Of a stretch of 64,000 nt of DNA, positions 1 to 6,555 are shown in pieces (the first letter of the stretch is position 1; every line of letters starts with the position of its first letter). This stretch comes from an uncultured SAR86 cluster bacterium (GTDB lineage: Bacteria; Pseudomonadota; Gammaproteobacteria; Magnimaribacterales; Magnimaribacteraceae), in NCBI GenBank assembly GCA_902542325.1, contig CACBUE010000003.1, positions 18,103-82,102 of the forward strand, written 5' to 3'. The position numbers were made by a program, and so were the translations under genes. The notes under the pieces were generated by a model, which was not told the DNA's origin, ran no database searches, and worked only from the letters and a program-made list of their open reading frames with translations.

Positions 1-1069
1 AGGTTTTGTAACTGAAATCTTAAAGAATAGTTCCATATCTGCTATTCCTCCTTCATGGAGATATGATCTAACTATTGAAGCAGATTTAGTTGAAGAGTTA
101 GCTAGGCTAGAGGGTTATGATTCTCTTCCACAATTATCGCTAAGCCCTGTTTATAAAAAAATAGAACTTAACTCACAAAGTCATTTGAGTGATCTTTTAT
201 CAGCCAAAGGCTTCAATGAGATTATAAGCTACTCTTTTATCAGTAGAGATGATCATGATCTTTTTGGCGAAGGAGTAGCAGCTCTGGAAGTTAAAAATCC
301 CATTTCTCAGAATATGTCAGTTATGAGAACGAACCTTGTTTCAGGTTTGGTGAGTACTTTTCTTCATAATCTTAATCATGGTCAAGATTCTCAGAGACTA
401 TTTGAAATTGGAAATACATTCTCTTTAAAAAATACTAAAGAGGTAGTTGAAAAAAATACTCTTGCCGGTTTAATGAATGGAAAAGTTAATGAAGATAACT
501 GGAAAGAAAAGGCAAAAGATATTTCATTTTATGATTTAAAAGGCGTTGTTCAGGATCTTGTAAGAGAATTCAAAGGACCTTGTGTATTCGAAAATTGCAA
601 AATTGATTTTTTACATCCTGGCATGTCTAGCTTAATAAAAATAAATAATAAAATTATCGGATTTATGGGTTCTCTTCAACCAACTTACTTAGATCGGTTA
701 GGCCTAAACGAAGATATCTATATTTTCTCTTTAGACCTTGAGGGTCTTCAGAAAAATGTCTCTTCCTCTTATAAAGAATTTTCAAAATTTCCTTCTAGCT
801 CAAGAGATTTGTCATTTATCGTAAATAAAAGTATTTCTTCTTCATCAATTGAGAATGTCATTAAATCAGCAGCGGGCAAATTCTTTAAAGATATTGAAAT
901 ATTCGATGTTTATGAAGGGAAAGGCATCCAAGAAGAGAAAAAAAGTATAGCCATTTCAGTTTCTTGGCAATCAACCAAACAGACACTCAAAGACGCCGAT
1001 ATTGATTCTGCTGTAGAAAGAATAGTAAACTCGATGAAAAAAGAATTGGGTGGAGAATTAAGAGTTTAA
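1..1069 (+). CDS. pheT: Phenylalanyl-tRNA synthetase beta subunit (3' part, cut by window start)
   Basis: Open from the first bases of the window (frame 2) to TAA at 1067-1069, so only the C-terminal part is present. The first residues contain PPSWR and DLVEELAR, which belong to the B5 DNA-binding-like domain of PheT. The catalytic-like core follows, and the last ~95 residues (about 785-1066, starting near KFPSSSRDLSF) are the ferredoxin-fold anticodon-binding domain. With PheS, the protein charges tRNA-Phe in the cytoplasm. The stop codon is directly followed by the ihfA ATG, matching the pheST-ihfA order of gammaproteobacteria. A TTG at 185 is internal and not a start. Confidence 0.97.
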   Translation, partial: GFVTEILKNSSISAIPPSWRYDLTIEADLVEELARLEGYDSLPQLSLSPVYKKIELNSQSHLSDLLSAKGFNEIISYSFISRDDHDLFGEGVAALEVKNPISQNMSVMRTNLVSGLVSTFLHNLNHGQDSQRLFEIGNTFSLKNTKEVVEKNTLAGLMNGKVNEDNWKEKAKDISFYDLKGVVQDLVREFKGPCVFENCKIDFLHPGMSSLIKINNKIIGFMGSLQPTYLDRLGLNEDIYIFSLDLEGLQKNVSSSYKEFSKFPSSSRDLSFIVNKSISSSSIENVIKSAAGKFFKDIEIFDVYEGKGIQEEKKSIAISVSWQSTKQTLKDADIDSAVERIVNSMKKELGGELRV

Positions 1070-1366
1070 ATGAATAGAACTATCACCAAAGCAGATATTA
1101 TTGAGCATCTTCATGATGAGCTAGGATTAAATAAGAGTGAATGTAAGCAACTGGTAGAGGGCTTTTTTCACGAAATTAGAGATTCTCTAATCAATAATGA
1201 GGCAGTTAAATTGTCTAGTTTCGGCAATTTCGAATTAATAGATAAAAAAGCAAGACCTGGAAGGAATCCTAAAACGGGCGAAAATGTAACAATCAAAGCC
1301 AGACGGGTTGTTACCTTTAGAGCGGGTAATAAATTAAGGCAAAAAATAACTTCATTTGATGAGTAA
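1070..1366 (+). CDS. ihfA: Integration host factor alpha subunit
   Basis: A 98-residue HU/IHF-family protein. Family features are the alpha-helical dimerisation N-terminus, the GNFEL turn at about 52-56, and the DNA-binding arm GRNPKTGE at 64-71 with the intercalating proline at 67. IHF alpha pairs with IHF beta to bend DNA in recombination, replication and transcription. Its ATG abuts the pheT stop (TAA-ATG), so it is translationally coupled. Position after pheT and the arm sequence favour IhfA over IhfB or HU. Confidence 0.95.
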   Translation: MNRTITKADIIEHLHDELGLNKSECKQLVEGFFHEIRDSLINNEAVKLSSFGNFELIDKKARPGRNPKTGENVTIKARRVVTFRAGNKLRQKITSFDE

Positions 1367-1682
1367 GGCGCTTAATCAAGAGAAAAAATATTACTCCATT
1401 ACTGAAGTTGCTGAACTCTGCAAAGTAAAAGCTCATACTTTAAGGTTCTGGGAAAAGGAATTTAAGGATTTAAAGCCCAGCACTCGTAAAGGCAATAGAA
1501 GATATTATCAAAACGAAGATATCCAACTTATTAAGCAGATACACTTTTTGTTGTATCAAGAGGGTATGACAATTGCAGGTGCAAAAAGGAATTTAAAATC
1601 TTCTTTTCAAGAACAGAGAAAGGACCGAAGAATTCAAAATATGCTTGAAGATCTTGAAGGACTTCTTGCTAAAATCAAATAA
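1359..1682 (+). CDS. MerR-family transcriptional regulator
   Basis: A 107-residue protein with a MerR-type winged helix in residues ~10-80 ([11 protein letters not shown], then TLRFWEKEF and NRRYY). The C-terminal tail is short, with no visible effector domain or metal-binding cysteines. A protein of this type follows ihfA in many gammaproteobacteria, where it is annotated MerR-like. The ATG at 1359 is preferred; an in-frame TTG lies at 1356. It overlaps ihfA by 8 nt, so the two are co-translated. Target genes are unknown. Confidence 0.88.
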   Translation: MSKALNQEKKYYSITEVAELCKVKAHTLRFWEKEFKDLKPSTRKGNRRYYQNEDIQLIKQIHFLLYQEGMTIAGAKRNLKSSFQEQRKDRRIQNMLEDLEGLLAKIK

Positions 1683-1683
1683 T

Positions 1684-1760
1684 CGGGGCGTGGCGCAGTC
1701 TGGTAGCGCACCACACTGGGGGTGTGGTGGTCGCTGGTTCAAATCCAGCCGTCCCGACCA
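1684..1760 (+). tRNA. tRNA-Pro (GGG anticodon)
   Basis: A 77-nt cloverleaf with encoded CCA at 1758-1760. The acceptor CGGGGCG (1684-1690) pairs with CGTCCCG (1750-1756), with one G-U pair. The anticodon stem CCACA (1711-1715) pairs with TGTGG (1723-1727), and anticodon GGG is at 1718-1720. The T-loop region GGTTCAAATCC is present. The gene starts 1 nt after the MerR-like gene. No duplicate of its 3' end was noticed, so there is no sign of integration here. Confidence 0.97.
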
Positions 1761-1770
1761 TATTGAAAAA

Positions 1771-2964
1771 CTACTGGTTTAAAAGGATTACTTTCCCTTC
1801 TTCAGCCATTCTTTTTTGAGCTTCTTCAGTGACACCAAGACGATCAAGTATTTCTTTGCTATGTTCTCCTAATTTTGGTGCTGGTCTTTTTATTTTGCTT
1901 GGCGTGCCTTCAAATAAAGCTGCGGGCCTTGCTTGCCTGACTTCCCCAAATCCATCATATTTGTCCCTAAGAATTGTTTGATTGGCAATAATTTGTTCAT
2001 GATCCATTAATTCCATTCTGTCCAATAAAGGAGCGCTTGGCACACCTTCTGTTTGAAATCTATCTAATATTTCTTCGCTATCCCATTTTTTAATCTCTTC
2101 TCCTGTTATTTTTTTTCTTTCCTCTGAATTAATTACCCTGGCTGCAGAGGTGGCAAATCTTTCGTCTTCTATGAGATCTTCCATATTTAGTGCATTACAC
2201 ATTCCTTTCCATTCAGCATCCGAGACAGCTCCGGCAGTTATATATCTATCTTGTGCCTTATATATAAGATCTTGAGAGCCCTGCAACTTCCTAACATCGA
2301 ATTCATTATCTTTAAAGACTAAACCCGTCATTCCTTCGGGCCAAAAGAAAGCAACAACGGAATCAAGCATAGAAAGTTTGATATGTTGGCCTCCAGAATT
2401 TTTCTCTCTTGCATAGAGTGCTGATGAGACGGCTTGAGCGGCTGTTAAAGAGGTAACTTTATCTGCTATAACTATTCTGAACATTTTTGGTTCTCCAGAA
2501 TTCCTATCGGCTTGAATATCTGTGGCACCTGACAAGGCTTGAATCACCGGATCATAAACTCTTGACTGCGCATATGGACCTTTATTACCGAAGCCACTTA
2601 TTGAGAGGTATATTAAATTTGGATTTATTTTTTTCAATTCGTCATAACCAAAACCCATTCTATCTGTAGTTCCAGGTCTGAAGTTTTGCATGAATACATC
2701 TGACTCTTTGATTAGTTTGATGAGTACTTCTTTTCCTTCTGCCGATTTAAGATCTATCGCTAAAGATTTTTTCCCTCTGTTACATGAATAAAAAGGCGCA
2801 TTTACTCCATTATAAGGAGCAGCCATATACCTAAGCTGTTCGCCTCCTAGAGGTTCTACCTTTATGACTTCTGCTCCTTGATCGGCTAGGATCATGGCTC
2901 CCATCGGTCCAGAAATCATACTGGTCAAATCAATTATTTTTACTCCTTCTAGTGGTCCCGTCAT
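1771..2964 (-). CDS. CaiB/BaiF family (class III) CoA transferase
   Basis: 397 residues, the usual length of family III CoA transferases, which move CoA between carboxylic acids. The N-terminus (IDLTSMISGP, then ADQGAEVIKVEP) is the family signature. The expected catalytic aspartate is D168 in VIADKVTS, at the position of the Asp that forms the covalent anhydride in formyl-CoA transferase. It is translated with the upstream GST-like gene (4-nt overlap, 2961-2964) and converges on the tRNA. Substrate cannot be told from sequence; GST partners are common in these catabolic operons. Confidence 0.93.
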   Translation of the reverse strand: MTGPLEGVKIIDLTSMISGPMGAMILADQGAEVIKVEPLGGEQLRYMAAPYNGVNAPFYSCNRGKKSLAIDLKSAEGKEVLIKLIKESDVFMQNFRPGTTDRMGFGYDELKKINPNLIYLSISGFGNKGPYAQSRVYDPVIQALSGATDIQADRNSGEPKMFRIVIADKVTSLTAAQAVSSALYAREKNSGGQHIKLSMLDSVVAFFWPEGMTGLVFKDNEFDVRKLQGSQDLIYKAQDRYITAGAVSDAEWKGMCNALNMEDLIEDERFATSAARVINSEERKKITGEEIKKWDSEEILDRFQTEGVPSAPLLDRMELMDHEQIIANQTILRDKYDGFGEVRQARPAALFEGTPSKIKRPAPKLGEHSKEILDRLGVTEEAQKRMAEEGKVILLNQ

Positions 2965-3596
2965 ATCTTTGTCTTATAGTTTATGTCAAAAGCAATTTTA
3001 TATGCTTCTCTATCTCTAGCAGCTTCATGATACCTTGATACATTCAATGGTAAATTAAATTCATAAGCTTCTGCCCAATCTAGACATGTAGTGAGAAGAA
3101 TGTCAGCTAAACCGAAGTCATAACCGAACAAAGAATCTTGATTACCTAAGATATTTTCTATAACGGCAAGATATTTTTCAAAATAGTTACGACAACTTTC
3201 AACTACTTTTGGTGAATCACCATATATATCTTTCAAGTCGAAGTGCCTCCTCATTACATACAAAGATGTTTCGTCTAATTCGCCATATATAAAATTGCAC
3301 CACTCGTCTTCCAGAGCCATAGTCTTATTATCTTGAGGTAAGAAAATATTTTTTGAATTACTAATTCTTTGAAGATATCTACATATAGCTACACTTTCTG
3401 ACAAGAGGAAATCATCATGTTTGAGAAGAGGTATTTTTTGTTTTGCGTTGAGTTTTTTAAATTCTTTCGTTTGGGTCTCTCCAGTTCTTGGACCTATGGG
3501 AAAAAGTTTATATTTGAGACCTAATTCCTCAGCCATCCAGATGGGTCTGAGAGTTCTTGCCGTTCCTGATCCCCAAATTTCTAAATTTAAATTCAA
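2961..3596 (-). CDS. Glutathione S-transferase family protein
   Basis: 211 residues: N-terminal thioredoxin fold (~1-80, with SGTARTLRP where the catalytic Ser/Cys region lies, and the ESVAI glutathione-contact motif near 66), then the helical GST C-terminal domain. The start is TTG at 3596, supported by GGAG 6 nt upstream on the minus strand. It is the first gene of a two-gene unit with the CoA transferase. The function is probably glutathione-dependent conversion or detoxification; the substrate is unknown. Confidence 0.85.
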   Translation of the reverse strand: MNLNLEIWGSGTARTLRPIWMAEELGLKYKLFPIGPRTGETQTKEFKKLNAKQKIPLLKHDDFLLSESVAICRYLQRISNSKNIFLPQDNKTMALEDEWCNFIYGELDETSLYVMRRHFDLKDIYGDSPKVVESCRNYFEKYLAVIENILGNQDSLFGYDFGLADILLTTCLDWAEAYEFNLPLNVSRYHEAARDREAYKIAFDINYKTKI

Positions 3597-3704
3597 ATTT
3601 ATCTCCTAAAACTTTAATTTCATATTAGACGAATAATGAAGAAGAGGGAAATTCAAAGCAAAAGAAACTTAAAAATATATTTAATAATTTTTTTACTTTA
3701 CTAC

Positions 3705-3733
3705 TATACATATTATTTATATGTGTATATAAT
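3705..3733 (+). promoter_or_regulatory. Candidate sigma-70 promoter upstream of the tandem stem elements
   Basis: A perfect -10 TATAAT at 3728-3733 lies 17 bp after TATACA (3705-3710, four of six matches to TTGACA). The start point predicted about 7 nt downstream is near 3740, exactly where the first stem element begins. In DNA this AT-rich, -10-like strings are common, so the call rests on spacing and on the coincidence with the element. Confidence 0.5.
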
Positions 3734-3740
3734 TGACATC

Positions 3741-3804
3741 AATATCTAGAGACGTTTAATTCTCCCCAGAAAAAAACCTCTCCAAGGTAAGCAATCTAGA
3801 TATT
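3741..3804 (+). ncRNA. Structured element, unit A of a tandem pair (unknown class)
   Basis: The outer arms AATATCTAGA (3741-3750) and TCTAGATATT (3795-3804) are perfectly complementary over 10 bp. Inside lies a core shared almost exactly with unit B: GAGA (3749-3752) pairs with TCTC (3761-3764) around loop CGTTTAAT, then a C/A-rich linker, then ACCT (3776-3779) pairs with AGGT (3785-3788) around loop CTCCA. This would fold as a three-way junction. I do not recognise the class. The strand is inferred from the candidate promoter; the element also folds on the minus strand. Confidence 0.55.
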
Positions 3805-3810
3805 AAAAAT

Positions 3811-3867
3811 AACTGAGAGACGTTTAATTCTCCCCAGAAAAACCTCTCCAAGGTAACTCACTCAGTT
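3811..3867 (+). ncRNA. Structured element, unit B of a tandem pair (unknown class)
   Basis: The core at 3817-3856 repeats that of unit A (3749-3790), differing mainly by two fewer A in the A-tract. The outer arms differ completely from unit A: AACTGAG (3811-3817) and CTCAGTT (3861-3867), again perfectly complementary over 7 bp. A constant core inside changed-but-paired stems is what selection on RNA structure produces. Unit B starts 6 nt after unit A ends, similar to the spacing of tandem riboswitch-like domains. Confidence 0.55.
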
Positions 3868-3872
3868 TATAA

Positions 3873-3932
3873 AGTAAGATGTAGCTGTCACCCATTTTAG
3901 CTGCACTAGCAAAAATCAAGCTACATCTTACT
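3873..3932. repeat. Perfect 14-bp inverted repeat, third stem of the array
   Basis: AGTAAGATGTAGCT (3873-3886) and AGCTACATCTTACT (3919-3932) are exact reverse complements separated by 32 nt. Inside, TTTT-A-GC and GCAAAA can form a further bulged helix. It follows unit B after 5 nt and ends before the thioesterase coding region. Its interior does not resemble the core of units A and B, and no T-run follows, so it is not an evident terminator. The rest of 3597-3740 is AT-rich with no visible gene. Confidence 0.6.
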
Positions 3933-4032
3933 ATCTATGGTAGGTGGGGCTTTAAAATTAATTTTTGGTTGGGCGCAGCAAAAAGTTTCATCTACCACCC
4001 TTACTTTAAGTCAATCGGCTAAAATACCCCTT

Positions 4033-4449
4033 ATGGATGATCTTCAAATATTGGAATTTTTTAATTCTAGAACTGCACCATGCACTGATACCTTAGGCGC
4101 CAGAGTTATAAGTTTTTGCTCCGAACCTCCTTCAATAGAGATGGAATTTCAGGCTATTTATGATTTTACACATTCTGATGGTCAAGTAGTTCAAGGTGGT
4201 TTTGTTACAGGAATGTTAGATGCACCTATGGCTCATTTATTGATGGGACTATTTGATTTTAAGATTATTCCTATGACATTAGATATAAATGTCAGCTTTT
4301 TAGCCCCTACGAGACAAGGAAAACTAGTTGCTTCGGCAGAAGTTCTTCAATTAGGAAAAAGCACTGCTTTCATGACAAGTAAACTCAAACAAGAGGGGAA
4401 TCTTGTAGCTAGTTCTACTTCTACAGTGCGATTAGTTCAGGCTAAATAA
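4033..4449 (+). CDS. PaaI-family hotdog thioesterase
   Basis: 138 residues from the ATG at 4033, a normal single hotdog domain. The segment QVVQGGFVTGMLDAP (about 51-65) matches the helix with the glycine pair and acidic residue of PaaI-type acyl-CoA thioesterases, which hydrolyse acyl- or aryl-CoA. An in-frame ATG at 3937 would add 32 residues; I prefer 4033 because homologous domains start near there. Neither start has a clear ribosome-binding site. It converges on an acyl-CoA dehydrogenase 4 nt away and lies downstream of the stem array. Confidence 0.82.
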   Translation: MDDLQILEFFNSRTAPCTDTLGARVISFCSEPPSIEMEFQAIYDFTHSDGQVVQGGFVTGMLDAPMAHLLMGLFDFKIIPMTLDINVSFLAPTRQGKLVASAEVLQLGKSTAFMTSKLKQEGNLVASSTSTVRLVQAK

Positions 4450-4453
4450 TTAG

Positions 4454-5671
4454 CTAAACTCCAAAATCCCATGAAAGGCCATCATGATATCTATTTAAGA
4501 TTTCTTTAGCTATTAAGATTCTATGAACTTCATCTGGTCCATCGGCTAGCCTCAATGTTCTGAAACCTTGATACATTCCCGCTAATGGAGTGTCGCTAGA
4601 TACTCCTCTCCAGCCATGCATTTGAATAGCTCTATCAACAACTCTAGTTCCAGCTGCAGGTACAAATACTTTGATAGCTGAAATATCTACTCTTGCATCA
4701 CCTTCTTTATCCATAATCTCTGAACAGTGAATTGTCATTAGTCTTGATGCCTGAATATCCATATATGAGTCAGCAATGAATCCTTGAATGAATTGTTTTG
4801 TTTCTAATTTTCCTCCATGAACTTCTCTTTCAGTTGCATATTTAACCATTATGTCAAATGCCCTCCACATCTGTCCTATAGTATTCATACAGTGATAAAC
4901 TCTTCCTGCACCCAATCTATCTTGTGCGGCTTGGTGGCCTGAACCTCTTGCGCCTAGAGCATTTTCAAGTGGTACTCTTACATTTTCATACTTTATTTCC
5001 ATATGATCTCCGCCAGTATGGCCCCATATTGGAACTGATCTTACTTTCGTTAGTCCTGGAGAATCTGTAGGTACAATTATTTGAGTCATTTTAGAATTAG
5101 CTCCACCTTCATCTCCATCTTCTTCGGTCTTGCACATGACAACTAAGAAATCGGCTCTGTTACCATTCGAGGTCATAATTTTATGACCATTGATTACCCA
5201 TTCGTCTCCTTCCTTAACGGCCGTTGTTTTAAGTGACCTTGGATCGGATCCCGCTGAATCAGGCTCTGTCATTGAAAAACCAGACTCCATCTCTTGATTA
5301 ATTAATGGAATAAGCCATTTTTTCTTTTGTTCGTCTGTTCCATATTTAACAAGAATTTTTTGATTACCAGAATTAGGTGCGATTACTCCAAAGAGTCTAT
5401 TACCTAATGGAGACCAAGCAAGAATTTCATTCATATAAGCTAGCTCTAGAAAGCCATTATCCATTCCACCGTATTCAGAAGGAAGATGAGGAGCCCACAA
5501 GCCCTGTTTCTTTACTTCTTCATTAATTTCTTTTCTTAGTTTTTTAGATTTATCTCCACCGGCATAAATGGTTGCTTCGTTAGGAATAATTCTATTTGCA
5601 ACTATATCAGCTGTTCTTAGACGTATATCGTTGATCTCTTCGGAAAGAGTTGGTATTGGTGATATTTGCAT
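4454..5671 (-). CDS. Acyl-CoA dehydrogenase (ACAD10/11-like)
   Basis: 405 residues with the three-part ACAD fold. Seen are the FAD/substrate motif FSMTEPDSAGSDP (about 132-144), the ING-HK middle strand, and a C-terminal segment (MHGWRGVSSDTPL, then RLADGPDEVH) typical of the ACAD10/11-like branch. It would introduce an alpha-beta double bond into acyl-CoA and pass electrons to ETF. The ATG at 5671 has AAGGAG about 8 nt upstream. It is divergent from the SDR gene at 5806 and convergent with the thioesterase. Confidence 0.93.
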   Translation of the reverse strand: MQISPIPTLSEEINDIRLRTADIVANRIIPNEATIYAGGDKSKKLRKEINEEVKKQGLWAPHLPSEYGGMDNGFLELAYMNEILAWSPLGNRLFGVIAPNSGNQKILVKYGTDEQKKKWLIPLINQEMESGFSMTEPDSAGSDPRSLKTTAVKEGDEWVINGHKIMTSNGNRADFLVVMCKTEEDGDEGGANSKMTQIIVPTDSPGLTKVRSVPIWGHTGGDHMEIKYENVRVPLENALGARGSGHQAAQDRLGAGRVYHCMNTIGQMWRAFDIMVKYATEREVHGGKLETKQFIQGFIADSYMDIQASRLMTIHCSEIMDKEGDARVDISAIKVFVPAAGTRVVDRAIQMHGWRGVSSDTPLAGMYQGFRTLRLADGPDEVHRILIAKEILNRYHDGLSWDFGV

Positions 5672-5772
5672 TTTCGATCTCCTTATTTAACCTGTTTTAG
5701 GATATTAATTTACGTAACAAACATTACTCATGCAAGCATTAAAGTATGGAAGTAATTAGTTCTTTTAATGCT

Positions 5773-5778
5773 TATAAT
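5773..5778 (+). promoter_or_regulatory. Possible -10 box for the SDR/esterase operon
   Basis: A perfect TATAAT lies 28 nt before the ATG at 5806. No good -35 box is visible 16-18 bp upstream. The untranslated leader would be only about 20 nt and shows no Shine-Dalgarno sequence. Confidence 0.35.
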
Positions 5779-5805
5779 AAGTAAAGACTTAATAGAATTA
5801 AACAA

Positions 5806-6534
5806 ATGATAAAAGAAAAATCTGTGTTGGTTTTGGGAGTAGGACCCGATCAAGGATTAGGTGTAGCTTTGTGCAAGCAATTTGCTGAAGAAGGTTATAA
5901 AGTTTTTGGTTGCGGAAGAAGTAAAGAGAACATGGATGCCCTTAAGAAAGTTAAGGTTTCAAAAGGTTCTATTGAAGGAATAGTCGGGGATGTGACTAAT
6001 CCAGAAGATGTACTAAATATTTTTTCTCAATTAGATGAAGCAGAGGTCAAGCTAGAATCTGTAATTTACAATGCAGGCAACAATAATGCTAAACCTTTTC
6101 TAGAAATGGATTTAGATTTTTTTCAGGACTTATGGGAGGTTTGCGCTAAAGGAGCTTTCTTAATTTCGCAGCAGGCTATTCCAAGACTTTTAGACGGCGG
6201 AGGTTCACTTCTTTTTACTGGAGCCACTGCCTCAATCAGATCTAAACCTCCATTCACTGCTTTTGCAGCAGCGAAGAGTGCTGAAAGATCTCTGGCTCAA
6301 GGACTGGCAAAGGAGTTCGGACCTCAGGGGATACATGTAGCTCATGTAATAATCGATGGCATTATAGATGGTGACAAAGTGAATCTTAGGTTTCCTGATT
6401 TTGCAAAATCAAAAGGAGAAGATGGTAAGCTCAATATAGATAGTATTGCTGAAAACTTTTTAATGTTGCATAAACAAAAGAAGAGTACATGGGCTTTTGA
6501 AATAGATTTGAGACCATGGTCAGAGAATTGGTAG
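5806..6534 (+). CDS. SDR-family protein with Phe in place of the catalytic Tyr
   Basis: 242 residues, Rossmann fold with a GVGPDQGLG cofactor loop (11-19) and NAG at 89-91. The usual YxxxK reads F153-A-A-A-K157, so the proton-donating tyrosine is missing; the lysine remains. The same change occurs in a known subgroup of SDRs ending in a conserved AHVIIDG strand, which is also seen here. Activity as a classical dehydrogenase is therefore doubtful. It is the first gene of a likely operon with the esterase (21-nt gap), isomerase and OYE. Confidence 0.85.
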   Translation: MIKEKSVLVLGVGPDQGLGVALCKQFAEEGYKVFGCGRSKENMDALKKVKVSKGSIEGIVGDVTNPEDVLNIFSQLDEAEVKLESVIYNAGNNNAKPFLEMDLDFFQDLWEVCAKGAFLISQQAIPRLLDGGGSLLFTGATASIRSKPPFTAFAAAKSAERSLAQGLAKEFGPQGIHVAHVIIDGIIDGDKVNLRFPDFAKSKGEDGKLNIDSIAENFLMLHKQKKSTWAFEIDLRPWSENW

Positions 6535-6555
6535 ATTAAAAAATTAGGGGAGAAA

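Noticed and set aside
1684..1760. tRNA-Pro as an integration site
   Set aside because: No duplicate of the tRNA 3' end or recombinase gene was seen in the window.
3741..3867. Tandem repeats as a CRISPR array or integron attC sites
   Set aside because: Only two copies, the outer arms vary while the core is constant (the reverse of spacers and repeats), no cas genes, and no GTTRRRY/RYYYAAC boxes or integron integrase.
3937..4032. Upstream ATG 3937 as the thioesterase start
   Set aside because: It adds 32 residues of no domain similarity and begins 4 nt after the third stem; the hotdog domain begins at 4033. It cannot be excluded.
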